A stretch of DNA of 60,782 nucleotides from an uncultured Eubacterium sp. GTDB taxonomy: Bacteria > Bacillota > Clostridia > Oscillospirales > Acutalibacteraceae. How positions within the stretch are numbered: the stretch's first letter is position 1; every line of letters starts with the position of its first letter. The notes below the pieces were generated by a model that made no database searches, had not been told where the DNA came from, and saw nothing but the letters and a program-made list of their open reading frames with translations. A program made the translations under genes and the position numbers. The stretch covers positions 1 through 60,782 of the forward strand of contig CAJOHE010000011.1 in the NCBI GenBank assembly GCA_905234495.1. Reading direction: 5' to 3'. Below are positions 26,314 through 38,228 of this stretch, in pieces.

Positions 26314-29300
26314 ATGAAAAAAGCTTTATCGGTAATACTTTCCGTTATAATGCTTGTAACGGCTTTTCCGCTTGTTGCAAATGCAAACGCTCATACTACA
26401 AGGACTGAGGCTCTCGTTCTCGGCTCTGAGTCAATGAGCAGCGAGCAGGAAGGCTGGAGTTATGACGCTGCAACTCACACTCTCGTGTTGAGCGGCGTTA
26501 CCATTAATTGCAGCTCAGCTGAACTGGACGGCAACTGCATTACTGCAACGGAAGATTTAAACATCGTTCTTGAAGGCGAAAACTATCTTTATTCAAGGAC
26601 GCAGTATACTTTTGATTCTTCGTTGTGTGATACAGTTAAGTATTCGGGCGACCTGAATATTTCGGGCACGGGTACTCTCAATATAGTTGAGGGTAATTTC
26701 TCGTTTTATGCCACTTCATCCTCCTGTGATTTTGTTATTGATTCGGGCAAAGTTAATATTACGCACGATTTTAAAAATCCCGCAATCAATGAACAGTCAA
26801 ATTCACTTGTTATCGGCAGCAATAATCAGAACGCCGTTATAAATGCCGGCGAGCTCAGCTGCGACGTTATGTTTATGGCAAAGGAAATAAACGGCGGCAA
26901 GGTTAATTCATACATTATTTCCACCAAAAAAGATTTGACCGTAAACGGCGGTGAAGTTAATGCCGGTATGCTGTTTGCACATGACTTGATAATTAATGAC
27001 GGTACGCTCAATGTTACAGGCGGAATCGCTAATGTTACTGTTTCAAGTTATCTTACCGATTCGCACGCTACGGGAATTCTTGTCCTAAACACCTTTGAAA
27101 TGAACGGCGGAAACGTATCTGTTTTCGGAGAAGAAGAAGCATTGGCAACAATGCCTTATGACGGCGACGGTAATCCAACGCTGTCCTTTAACGGCGGCAG
27201 TTTTACTGCTGAAAGCGATAGCATCGCAATCTGCGCTTTTACAAAGGACGGCATAGATGATGCTGTTGGATTCTCGAAAAATGTTGAGGTAAGCACACCC
27301 TCACCTTATAGCGTCAATACGTTGCAGACAGAAAATGATTTTTCGATACTTGTTGATGGCGTACCCACATATTTTAAGGCGAAAGTTACATCAATATGGG
27401 ACGCAGATGTTGAGGAACCTACTTACGACTACGACCAAACACTTATGAAAGTGGAATCAAACGCTGCTAAAAAAGTTGTTATTTCCGAACGCAATTTCCC
27501 CAACGCTATAAATCTTGACCGCGACGGCGGCACATGGCAGGAATGTTTTGACAAGCAGGGCGCGGACGAGATTGAAAGCGGCGTTTACGGCAAGGTCGCA
27601 AAGGGTTGGTGCTATGAAACGGAAACGTCAACTCTATATCTCTACAACGCCACAATAGACGCAAGAGCAGAGGGCGGCACCTGCATTAATTCCGATAGTG
27701 ATTTGAATATCGTTATTGAAGGCGAGAACAATCTGCTTTCAAATACAGTTACAGATTCGGGTTCGCCCGCTTATCCCGTTCTGTGCAAGGGCGATTTAAA
27801 CATATCGGGCAGCGGAACGCTCAACATATATGAGGGCAATATTTCACTTCGCACTTATTCCGATTCTTCTGCCGGCGCCAAGCTTGTTGTCGACGGCGGT
27901 GTGATAAATATCATACACGATTTCAAAAATGCAGATATTGACGAAAATTCCACACAGTTTGTTTTCGCAAACTCCGGAGCGAATACCGTCATTAACGGCG
28001 GCGAGCTCAACTGCGACGTTATGCTCTTTGCAAAAGAGATTAACGGCGGCACGGTAAATTCATACGGCGTTGCAAGTAAAACGGAGCTGACAATAAACGG
28101 CGGCGTAGTAAATGCCGGAATGTTGTTTGCGCTCGATATGGTAATTAACGGCGGAACGGTTACGGCAAGCGGCGGAAATATTAAAGTTTTTGCTAAAGAC
28201 TACTTAACAGAGAGTGATTCTTTCGGCATCGGCGCAGTGTCCACCTTTGAGATGAACGGCGGTACGGTCAACGCCTGCGGCTCATTTTTTGGATTGGCTG
28301 CGGCAGTGGTTGACGGCGGCACCTGCAAGTTTAACAACGGCAACTTTACTGCCGAGGGTGGCGTTTTTGCAATAATATCAACCGGCAGCGAGGACAGCGA
28401 ACCGACTGAGTTTGCCTGTTCCGATAATGTGAGAGTTGAAACCCCGTCGTCATATAAAACCTGCACTATACTTGTTGAAGGCGCTTTTACAAACGAAATG
28501 TTCGGCGAGGGCGTTGCCAAAATGAACATCACTTCAATCTGGGATTCGTCCGCTGAAGAGCCGTATATCAATGGCGACAGCTTTGATACCTGCACAACAA
28601 ACGCCGCAAAGAAGGTTGAGATTAAACAGTATCTTGATTATTCTGTAGAGGCGGACGTTGAAGCAATAGACTTCGGCACCCACTGTTACAAGAGCAATAA
28701 ATCCCACGTTCCCGACGCGGTAACCGTAACTGTTACAAACGTCGGTAACCAACCCCTTTATATTCATCCGTGGTCATATCCATCAAGCAGTAACGCGTTC
28801 TTATTTACCCGCCGGTCGGATATTAACGAAAGCGTAAGCATCAAGCCGGGCGAGAGCGTTCAGTATCTTGTTCATCCGAATGACCAACTCGGCATCGGTG
28901 ATTACAGCGGATATATTGAATTTGCAACGTCCGCTCAGCACCATAACAGCCCCTTTGTCTACAGATGTCAGGTTCCCGTTACCTACGTTCTCAAATCCCA
29001 CGATTACGGCGAATACGTTTCAAATAACGACGCAACCTATGACGCTGACGGAACGAAAACGCGCACCTGCGCTGATTGCGGCGCAACGCAGACCGTGACC
29101 GACAAGGGCTCAAAGCTTCTCAGAAACGGCTGGTTTGACGAAGAGGAAGGAAGAAGATATTACGTCGACGACGTTGCACAGTCAGGCTGGCAGGAAATCG
29201 ACGGCGGCTGGTATCTTCTCACCGACGACGGTTACGCAAGAGAGGGGTGGATACGCTCGGTCAGATATATGTACTACACCGATGAAAACGCTGTCCCCGT

Positions 29301-29673
29301 AAAGAATTGCTGGCTCAAAGTGGACGGCAACTGGTACCACTTTGACGTGAACGGCATTATGCAGACGGACTGGCTCAAGCTCAGCGGCAAATGGTATTTC
29401 CTGAAAACCGACGGCGTTATGGCAACGGGTTGGATAAGGTCCGGCGGCAAATGGTACTATCTCAAGTCAAACGGCGCTATGGCTACAGGCTGGGTAAAGG
29501 ATAGCGGAAAATGGTACTATCTCAACACCTCGGGAGCTATGGTTACGGGCTGGCTCAAGGACGGCGGAAAGTGGTACTACCTTAATTCCGACGGCTCAAT
29601 GCGAACCGCTAATCTGACCTACAAAGGCAAGGTTTATAAATTCAACAGTTCAGGTGTTTGCCTGAATCCGTAA
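26314..29673 (+). CDS. Secreted duplicated beta-repeat protein with choline-binding-type repeats, 1119 aa
   Basis: GAGGTGA 5-6 nt upstream selects ATG 26314 rather than the in-frame GTG at 26305. Signal peptide to about residue 25 (ANANA). Two homologous units (about 25-400 and 405-775) share GDLNISGTGTLN, ITHDFKN, NGGELNCDVM and AKEINGG motifs. They are rich in NGG turns, as in right-handed beta-helix or adhesin folds. An ASH/Ig-like domain follows (VTVTNVGNQPLYI). Then comes a short CADCGATQT motif and seven or more GWxxxxGKWYYL wall-binding repeats. The end matches that of the NlpC/P60 neighbour. No catalytic motif seen; likely a surface-displayed adhesin or carbohydrate binder. Confidence 0.85.
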   Translation: MKKALSVILSVIMLVTAFPLVANANAHTTRTEALVLGSESMSSEQEGWSYDAATHTLVLSGVTINCSSAELDGNCITATEDLNIVLEGENYLYSRTQYTFDSSLCDTVKYSGDLNISGTGTLNIVEGNFSFYATSSSCDFVIDSGKVNITHDFKNPAINEQSNSLVIGSNNQNAVINAGELSCDVMFMAKEINGGKVNSYIISTKKDLTVNGGEVNAGMLFAHDLIINDGTLNVTGGIANVTVSSYLTDSHATGILVLNTFEMNGGNVSVFGEEEALATMPYDGDGNPTLSFNGGSFTAESDSIAICAFTKDGIDDAVGFSKNVEVSTPSPYSVNTLQTENDFSILVDGVPTYFKAKVTSIWDADVEEPTYDYDQTLMKVESNAAKKVVISERNFPNAINLDRDGGTWQECFDKQGADEIESGVYGKVAKGWCYETETSTLYLYNATIDARAEGGTCINSDSDLNIVIEGENNLLSNTVTDSGSPAYPVLCKGDLNISGSGTLNIYEGNISLRTYSDSSAGAKLVVDGGVINIIHDFKNADIDENSTQFVFANSGANTVINGGELNCDVMLFAKEINGGTVNSYGVASKTELTINGGVVNAGMLFALDMVINGGTVTASGGNIKVFAKDYLTESDSFGIGAVSTFEMNGGTVNACGSFFGLAAAVVDGGTCKFNNGNFTAEGGVFAIISTGSEDSEPTEFACSDNVRVETPSSYKTCTILVEGAFTNEMFGEGVAKMNITSIWDSSAEEPYINGDSFDTCTTNAAKKVEIKQYLDYSVEADVEAIDFGTHCYKSNKSHVPDAVTVTVTNVGNQPLYIHPWSYPSSSNAFLFTRRSDINESVSIKPGESVQYLVHPNDQLGIGDYSGYIEFATSAQHHNSPFVYRCQVPVTYVLKSHDYGEYVSNNDATYDADGTKTRTCADCGATQTVTDKGSKLLRNGWFDEEEGRRYYVDDVAQSGWQEIDGGWYLLTDDGYAREGWIRSVRYMYYTDENAVPVKNCWLKVDGNWYHFDVNGIMQTDWLKLSGKWYFLKTDGVMATGWIRSGGKWYYLKSNGAMATGWVKDSGKWYYLNTSGAMVTGWLKDGGKWYYLNSDGSMRTANLTYKGKVYKFNSSGVCLNP

Positions 29674-29687
29674 AAAACATATATTTT

Positions 29688-29716
29688 AAAGGACTGACAG
29701 CGTCAGTCCTTTTTTA
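29688..29716 (+). terminator. Rho-independent terminator
   Basis: GGACTGAC (29691-29698) pairs with GTCAGTCC (29702-29709), followed by TTTTTTT. Confidence 0.85.
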
Positions 29717-29720
29717 TTTG

Positions 29721-29749
29721 TTGCATTTATTTTTAAAATGCTATATAAT
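29721..29749 (+). promoter_or_regulatory. Sigma-A promoter for uvrB-MATE-uvrA
   Basis: TTGCAT (29721-29726), 17-nt spacer, TATAAT (29744-29749). No LexA/DinR-type box was recognised nearby. Confidence 0.6.
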
Positions 29750-29806
29750 ATTCTAAATACGGAAAAATATTAAAAAATTTACTTGTCAGGGGTACAAAGA
29801 AATTTT

Positions 29807-31758
<1,952 letters not shown>

Positions 31759-31762
<4 letters not shown>

Positions 31763-33174
31763 CAAAACTGTTCAATGACAAGGATTTCTGGAAAACGGCG
31801 ATAAAGCTTGCGATGCCCGTCGCTTTACAGAATATGCTCACAAGTTCCTTTACCCTTGTTGACACGCTGCTTGTAAGCCGTCTCGGCGACGTAACGCTCG
31901 CCTCGGTCGGTATGTGCGGCCAGTGGGGCTGGCTTATGAATATGTTCATATTCGGCGTCTGTTCCGCAACGGCGGTCTTTGTGTCGCAGTACTGGGGTGT
32001 AAAGGACAAAGCTAAAATCAGAATAACAATGGGAATATCGCTGACCGTCGCGCTTATCGTATCGCTTCTTTTCTTTGTGCTCAGCTTTTCGTTTCCGCAT
32101 ACGGTACTCGGGCTCTTCAACAGAGGCGAGGCGGCTGATTCGCCGATTATAACAACGGGCAGCTACTACCTTGTGATAATCGCGTTTTCATATCCTGCGG
32201 TTGCGATTACAAACGTGCTTTCGGTTGTTCTCAGGTCAACCGAAAAGGTAAGGCTTCCGATGTATGTTTCTGCCGTCACAACCGTGACAAATATCATACT
32301 CGACTACTGTATGATTTTCGGAAAGTTCGACTTTCCCGAAATGGGCGTCAGGGGCGCAGCGCTTGCAACGGTTATCTCGCTGTGGCTCGGCGTTGCGGTG
32401 CTTGTGATTATCTCAGCAGCAACAAAGAATATTCTCATCACAAATATCAAAAACGTTTTCGGCTACACATTAAACGACGTAAAAATCTACGCAAGAAAAG
32501 CCGTTTCGGTTATTTTAAACGAAACGCTCTGGGGTGCGGGTGTATTTGTCTACAATCTCATATTCTCGAATATGGGCTACGAATACTACGCGGCAATCAC
32601 GATTCAGCGCTCGTTTGAAAACATCTCATACGTTTTTTTCATCGGCTTTTGCAGCGCGTGCGCGGTAATGGTCGGCAAGGCAATCGGCAAGGGTAATATC
32701 GAAGAGGGTATACAGAATTCAAGGCGCTTTCTCACGATTATACCCGTAAGCGCGATTTTCATCGGCGCAATAGCAATTATTTTCCGTTCCCAGCTTGTCG
32801 GGCTCTTTGATATGGGAAATAATATAAGCGAGCTCACAATCAGCTCGGCAAAGGCGATAATCGTGATATATTCGGTTATGATGCCGATAAGGTCGCTTGA
32901 ATACGTGTTTATTGTCGGCGTTCTTCGTTCGGGCGGAAATACTTATTCGGCGATGAAAATTGACTTGGCGTCGCTCTGGCTCTTTTCAATTCCGGCAACG
33001 CTTATTGCCGCCTACGTAATCAAAGCGCCGTTTGTTGTATGCTTCATCGTTATGTACGTCTTTGAAGACTTTATAAAAGTTCTTCTCTGCAACCACCACT
33101 ACCGCAGTCTTAAATGGATTAAGCCCGTAACCGAAGAGGGAAGAAAGGGATTAGAGGAATATCTGAATGGTTAA
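31759..33174 (+). CDS. MATE family efflux transporter, 471 aa
   Basis: Twelve hydrophobic helices in the two-bundle pattern of the MATE family (NorM/DinF-like), with the N-terminal [21 protein letters not shown] signature and a matching second half around residue 240. Such carriers export cationic drugs or metabolites using Na+ or H+ gradients. It overlaps uvrB by 4 nt (ATGA) and uvrA by 8 nt, so all three are one transcript. B. subtilis and E. coli do not have a MATE gene between uvrB and uvrA; linkage of efflux and DNA repair is suggestive but the substrate is unknown. Confidence 0.92.
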
Positions 33175-35986
33175 AAATATTGTAGTAAAGGGTGCCAAAG
33201 AGCATAACCTTAAAAACATTGACGTTGAAATACCGAGGGATAAGCTCGTAGTGTTTACGGGACTTTCCGGCTCTGGTAAATCAAGCCTTGCGTTTGACAC
33301 GATTTTTGCCGAGGGACAGAGGCGATACGTTGAATCTCTTTCCTCGTATGCAAGGCAGTTTCTCGGACAGATGGAAAAGCCCGATGTTGACTACATCGAC
33401 GGGCTTTCACCCGCCATATCCATAGACCAGAAAACAACGAGCCGAAACCCGCGTTCAACCGTCGGCACGGTTACCGAGATATACGATTATCTAAGGCTTC
33501 TTTACGCGAGAATCGGCACGCCGCACTGTACGAAATGCGGCCGAGAAATTACCCAGCAGACCGTTGACCAGATTGTTGACCAAATCCTTGAACTCGAGGA
33601 AAAAACGCGAATTCAGGTAATGGCGCCGATTGTCAGAGGCAGGAAGGGCGAATACGTCAAGGAACTTGAAAACATCAGAAAATCGGGCTTTGTCCGCGTC
33701 AGGATTGACGGCAATATGTACGACCTTTCCGAGGACATAAAGCTTGACAAAAATAAGAAGCACAACATAGAGGTTGTGGTCGACAGGCTTGTTATAAACG
33801 AGTCGATAAAATCAAGGCTTTCCGACTCTATTGAAACCGCAACTCATCTCACCGACGGACTTGTTCTGATTGACATTGTCGGCGACAGGGAAGAGCTCTT
33901 CTCGCTTAACTACGCCTGCCCCGAGCACGGCGCGGTTATCGAGGAAATGAGCCCGAGAATGTTCTCGTTCAACAATCCTTTCGGCGCGTGTAAAAAGTGC
34001 GGCGGAATAGGCTTTTACAAGGAAGTTGACCCCGACCTGATTATCCCCAACAAAAAGCTTTCAATCAATCAGGGCGCAATCAAAGCCTCGGGCTGGAATA
34101 TAAGCGATGGCTCTATCGCCAAGATGTATTACGAGGGACTTTCCAAGGAATACAATTTCTCGCTTGACCTGCCGATTGAGATGATTCCCGAGGAAGCGCT
34201 GAACGCGATTCTCTACGGAACAAAGGGCAAAAAGCTCACAATGCAGAGGGTGACCTCATACGGCTCGGGAACATATAAAACCGACTTTGAGGGCATCATT
34301 TCAAACCTCAACAGAAGGTATACCGAAACAACCTCTGAATGGTCGCGAAACGATATTGAAAACGTTATGTCAACCTGTATCTGCCCCGACTGTCACGGCT
34401 CAAGGCTCACGCCCGAAATTCTTTCGGTAACGGTCGGCGGGCTCAATATATACGAGCTCTGTACGCTTCCGATTTCCGAGGAACTCAAATTCATTAACGA
34501 GCTTGAGCTGACCGAGAGGCAGAGGCTTATAGGCGAGCTGATTATTAATGAGATAAAAGAGAGGCTGACCTTCCTGAATTCGGTTGGTCTTGACTATCTC
34601 TCGCTTGCGCGTGAGGCGGCGACTCTCTCGGGCGGCGAGGCACAGAGAATCAGGCTTGCAACGCAGATAGGCTCATCCCTTATGGGCGTTCTCTACATCC
34701 TTGACGAGCCGTCAATAGGTCTTCATCAGAGGGATAACAACAAGCTTCTCGACACGCTCAAGCACCTTCGCGACCTCGGAAATACGCTCATTGTAGTTGA
34801 GCACGATGAGGACACAATGCGCCACGCGGATTATATCGTAGACATCGGTCCCGGCGCGGGTATTCACGGCGGCGAGCTGATTGCTTCGGGAAGCGTTGAG
34901 GATATCATAGCCTGCGAGGAATCAATCACGGGCGCATATCTCAGCGGCAAGAAGAAAATACCCGTTCCCCAGAAGAGAAGAGTCGGCAACGGAAAGAAAC
35001 TCAGAGTGTTCGGCGCGGCTGAAAACAATCTCAAGAATATCGACGTTGAAATACCTCTCGGCAAATTTGTAGCTGTCACAGGCGTTTCGGGCTCGGGTAA
35101 ATCGAGCCTTGTAAACGAGATAATAAACAAGTATCTTTCAAACGTTCTGAACGGCTCAAAGAAAAGAGCGGGTAAGTTTGAAAAGATTGTTGGCGAGCAG
35201 GCACTTGACAAGGTGATTAACATCGACCAGTCGCCGATAGGCAGAACTCCGCGTTCAAACCCCGCAACCTACACGGGTGTTTTCAACGACATCAGGGACC
35301 TCTACACCCAGACGCCCGACGCAAAGGCGAGGGGATATAAGTCAAATCGCTTTTCGTTCAACGTTAAGGGCGGTCGCTGCGAAGCCTGTCAGGGCGACGG
35401 TATCGTTAAGATTGAGATGCACTTCCTTGCAGACGTCTACGTGCCCTGTGAGGTCTGCGGCGGCAAGAGATACAACAGGGAAACGCTTGAAGTTAAGTAC
35501 AAGGGCAAGTCCATTTTTGATGTGCTTGAGATGACGGTTGACGAGGGCGTTGAATTCTTTGCTCAGCAGCCTAAGATTTACAGAAAGCTGAAAACCCTTT
35601 CGGACGTCGGTCTCGGCTATATCAAAATAGGACAGAGCGCGACGACTCTTTCGGGAGGCGAGGCGCAGAGGGTAAAGCTTGCGACAGAGCTTTCAAAGAG
35701 AAGCACGGGCAGGACTATTTATATCCTCGATGAACCCACGACGGGGCTTCACACGGCTGACGTTCACAAGCTCATCAACGTTCTCAATATGCTCGTTGAC
35801 GGAGGAAACACCGTTTTGATAATCGAGCACAATCTCGACATAATCAAAACAGCCGACCATATAATCGACCTCGGTCCCGAGGGCGGAAACGGCGGCGGCG
35901 AGATAGTGGTTGAGGGTACACCCGAGGAAGTGGCTTCCTGCGAAAAGTCATATACAGGGCAGTATTTAAAGCCGTTATTAAAATAA
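33167..35986 (+). CDS. uvrA: Excinuclease ABC subunit UvrA, 939 aa
   Basis: Damage-recognition ATPase of nucleotide excision repair, cytoplasmic. It has two ABC modules: Walker [13 protein letters not shown] near residue 32 and [13 protein letters not shown] near 640, with signature motifs [12 protein letters not shown] and [12 protein letters not shown] and Walker B LYILDEPS and IYILDEPT. Zinc-binding cysteine pairs are visible (CTKCG region, [20 protein letters not shown] with CEVCGG). Normal length for the family. Starts inside the end of the MATE gene and is followed by a strong terminator. Confidence 0.97.
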   Translation: MVKNIVVKGAKEHNLKNIDVEIPRDKLVVFTGLSGSGKSSLAFDTIFAEGQRRYVESLSSYARQFLGQMEKPDVDYIDGLSPAISIDQKTTSRNPRSTVGTVTEIYDYLRLLYARIGTPHCTKCGREITQQTVDQIVDQILELEEKTRIQVMAPIVRGRKGEYVKELENIRKSGFVRVRIDGNMYDLSEDIKLDKNKKHNIEVVVDRLVINESIKSRLSDSIETATHLTDGLVLIDIVGDREELFSLNYACPEHGAVIEEMSPRMFSFNNPFGACKKCGGIGFYKEVDPDLIIPNKKLSINQGAIKASGWNISDGSIAKMYYEGLSKEYNFSLDLPIEMIPEEALNAILYGTKGKKLTMQRVTSYGSGTYKTDFEGIISNLNRRYTETTSEWSRNDIENVMSTCICPDCHGSRLTPEILSVTVGGLNIYELCTLPISEELKFINELELTERQRLIGELIINEIKERLTFLNSVGLDYLSLAREAATLSGGEAQRIRLATQIGSSLMGVLYILDEPSIGLHQRDNNKLLDTLKHLRDLGNTLIVVEHDEDTMRHADYIVDIGPGAGIHGGELIASGSVEDIIACEESITGAYLSGKKKIPVPQKRRVGNGKKLRVFGAAENNLKNIDVEIPLGKFVAVTGVSGSGKSSLVNEIINKYLSNVLNGSKKRAGKFEKIVGEQALDKVINIDQSPIGRTPRSNPATYTGVFNDIRDLYTQTPDAKARGYKSNRFSFNVKGGRCEACQGDGIVKIEMHFLADVYVPCEVCGGKRYNRETLEVKYKGKSIFDVLEMTVDEGVEFFAQQPKIYRKLKTLSDVGLGYIKIGQSATTLSGGEAQRVKLATELSKRSTGRTIYILDEPTTGLHTADVHKLINVLNMLVDGGNTVLIIEHNLDIIKTADHIIDLGPEGGNGGGEIVVEGTPEEVASCEKSYTGQYLKPLLK

Positions 35987-35997
35987 TTCATCAGTTT

Positions 35998-36043
35998 GCT
36001 GCGGATGTGAGAATGTTTATTCTTCACATTCGCAGCTTTTTTT
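35998..36043 (+). terminator. Rho-independent terminator of the uvr operon
   Basis: A long hairpin, GCTGCG-ATGTGA on the left with TCACAT-CGCAGC on the right (one unpaired column between), followed by TTTTTTT. Confidence 0.8.
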
Positions 36044-36141
36044 CTTTGTGTAATCTCAAATTACAAAATGGTAAAAATGATAATTCTTTTTATTATTTTT
36101 GTAATTATTTTGATTTAACTGTTTATTTTCTTTTAATTTTC

Positions 36142-36150
36142 TGTTATAAT
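36142..36150 (+). promoter_or_regulatory. Extended -10 promoter for the lipoprotein-two-component operon
   Basis: TGT directly before TATAAT (36145-36150). The -35 position holds only TTTATT, so the extended -10 is the main evidence. Region 36044-36141 is AT-rich with no gene. Confidence 0.5.
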
Positions 36151-36182
36151 GAATTAAATATGTTTTAAAGGAGTGACAAAAA

Positions 36183-37472
36183 ATAAAAAAATTCAGAATT
36201 ATTTTATTACTGTTTTGCGTCGCTCTTTTATTTACGGGATGTCGCAATATACGCTTTGCAAGTTCAATAGAAGACCTGATTGCTCCGGTTACGCCGAGCG
36301 GCGAAAACGCCGAGGTTCAGCGGGCTCTCAACGAGTACAGCAAGCAGGGTTATTCAATCAAGGTTCCGACGGGCGGCAACTATACGACGGCGTTCATTTT
36401 CTATGACCTTGACGGCGACGGCGCTGAAGAGGCGGTCGCTTTCTACGAGCCCTTCGACAGTCTCGGCACAGTCAATATGGCGATTATACAGAAGGGCGAA
36501 AAAGGCTGGAACGTTGTTAATAACGTAGAGGGCGAAGGCTCTGACGTTAATTCGGTTGACTTTGCAGACCTTACCGACAACGGCTTTGACGATATTGTTG
36601 TCAGCTGGAGCGTTATTTCAAAATCGCAGATTTCCTATATCGACGTTTACAACAAGTCCGAGGAAGGGTTTGAATACGAGCAGAACTCAAAGCCCGTGGT
36701 TGCCGACGAGTTTATCTGCGTTGACGCAAACGACGACGGCGTTGCCGAGCTTCTGACCTTCTCAACCGGCTCAACTACGGAATCGCCGTTTTCGGAACTC
36801 TATTCCTTTGCGTACGGCGACAAGGAACTCATAGGCGAAACCAAGCTTGACAATTCGATTATGTCGTTTGAACAGATTACGGTGGGCGAGACCGAGGTCG
36901 GCACGAGCATTTATCTCGATGCTCTCAGGGCTGACGGCAGCTCGATGGTAACCGAGTTCATCTACTGGTCGGACTATTACGGTTCAATCGTTTCACCGCT
37001 TTACAGCTACTCGACGGGCAAGACTGCCGACACCACGAGAAGGGACCTCGTTCTTTCAAGGGATATTGATGACGACGGCGAAGTTGAAATTCCGACCGAC
37101 GCCGATATTGATACAAATTCCGATGACATAAAGGGCGACAACTGGGTTGCGTATAACAACACGATTTTCACCCACAAGGTTTATTCGGTATCCTGCAAGA
37201 GGGACGCGTATTTAATCCTTCTCACGAATAACGAATACGAAAAGCTCACGTTTAACTACGATGAGGAAAACAGGCTTCTGAGCGTTACGAAGGGCGACGA
37301 GTTCTGCTACGAAATCAAAGCAGTTTTGCAGTCGGAATATGAGGACAACGCAGAGGCGTATTCACAGTTTACTAAGCTCAGCGAGAGCTCGGGATATGTT
37401 TATCTTGCCCGATTTGACGGCGAGAGCGACTACAACGCCGAGTATCTTTCAGGGGTAATCAAAGCATATTAA
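36183..37472 (+). CDS. Lipoprotein with Asp-rich propeller-like repeats, apparent AUA start, 429 aa
   Basis: The frame stays open upstream of the first ATG (36477) and encodes a lipoprotein signal: KKFRIILLL, then LLFTGC with the lipobox Cys. The only codon suitably placed after AAAGGAG (36167-36173, 9 nt gap) is ATA at 36183; a TGA lies just upstream in frame. So either AUA initiates here or an ATG has mutated. The mature protein has several D-x-D/N-x-D/N-G loops (YDLDGDGAEE, ADLTDNGFDD, VDANDDGVAE, DIDDDGEVE), as in FG-GAP/VCBS-like beta-propellers that bind calcium. It lies 34 nt before a response regulator and may give input to that system; not shown. Confidence 0.7.
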   Translation: MKKFRIILLLFCVALLFTGCRNIRFASSIEDLIAPVTPSGENAEVQRALNEYSKQGYSIKVPTGGNYTTAFIFYDLDGDGAEEAVAFYEPFDSLGTVNMAIIQKGEKGWNVVNNVEGEGSDVNSVDFADLTDNGFDDIVVSWSVISKSQISYIDVYNKSEEGFEYEQNSKPVVADEFICVDANDDGVAELLTFSTGSTTESPFSELYSFAYGDKELIGETKLDNSIMSFEQITVGETEVGTSIYLDALRADGSSMVTEFIYWSDYYGSIVSPLYSYSTGKTADTTRRDLVLSRDIDDDGEVEIPTDADIDTNSDDIKGDNWVAYNNTIFTHKVYSVSCKRDAYLILLTNNEYEKLTFNYDEENRLLSVTKGDEFCYEIKAVLQSEYEDNAEAYSQFTKLSESSGYVYLARFDGESDYNAEYLSGVIKAY

Positions 37473-37506
37473 TGAAATTTATGATAAAGATTTTTTGGAG
37501 GTAAAT

Positions 37507-38211
37507 ATGAAAAAGGTATTAGTTGCCGAGGATGAAGAATCCATCAGAGAGTTTATAGTCATAAACTTAACACGAAGCGGCTATGAGGTTGAACAGGCGG
37601 AAAACGGTGCGGTTGCGCTTGAAAAGTTTTCTCAGGACGAGGGAAGCTTTGACGTTGCAATCCTCGACATTATGATGCCCGAGGTTGACGGACTTGCCGT
37701 TTGTAAGGAACTTCGCAAGCGTTCATCTGATTTGGGTATAATTATGCTCAGCGCAAAAACTCAGGAAATGGACAAGGTCACGGGCCTTCTTTTCGGTGCG
37801 GACGATTATGTAACAAAGCCGTTCTCGCCAAGCGAGCTTATGGCAAGGGTTGACGCGGTTTACCGCCGTGTTGAGATGACGAGGGGCTTCAGGAAAAACG
37901 ATACGACGGGCGACAGCATTGTGCTCGACGAGTTTGTTCTCAACCTCAGAAACAGAACCCTTACAAAGAACAACGAGCCCATTGAGCTGACGCAGGTTGA
38001 ATTTCAGATTATTGAATACTTTTTCAAAAATCCCAACGCTGCTCTTTCAAGAACGGATATTCTCAAAACCGTATGGGGCGCAAACTATTTCGGCGATGAA
38101 AAAATTGTTGACGTAAACATCCGCAGACTTCGTATGAAGGTTGAAGACAATCCTTCAAACCCCACAAGACTTGTTACAATCTGGGGGCTCGGATATAAGT
38201 GGGTAGTATAA
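37507..38211 (+). CDS. OmpR/PhoB-family response regulator, 234 aa
   Basis: GGAGG just upstream selects ATG 37507 (MKKVLVAEDEES) over the TTG at 37495. The receiver domain spans 1-120 with acidic pair near the N-terminus, phosphoacceptor Asp54 in LDIMMPEVDG, Thr/Ser near 82 and Lys near 104 (VTKPFSPSEL). A winged-helix DNA-binding domain follows (about 135-234) with LTQVEFQIIEYFF and a recognition helix DVNIRRLRMKVE. Pairs with the histidine kinase 17 nt downstream. The overall type is PhoP/YycF/ResD-like; the stimulus is unknown. Confidence 0.93.
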   Translation: MKKVLVAEDEESIREFIVINLTRSGYEVEQAENGAVALEKFSQDEGSFDVAILDIMMPEVDGLAVCKELRKRSSDLGIIMLSAKTQEMDKVTGLLFGADDYVTKPFSPSELMARVDAVYRRVEMTRGFRKNDTTGDSIVLDEFVLNLRNRTLTKNNEPIELTQVEFQIIEYFFKNPNAALSRTDILKTVWGANYFGDEKIVDVNIRRLRMKVEDNPSNPTRLVTIWGLGYKWVV

Positions 38212-38228
38212 TTTTTTAGGAAAGAAAA

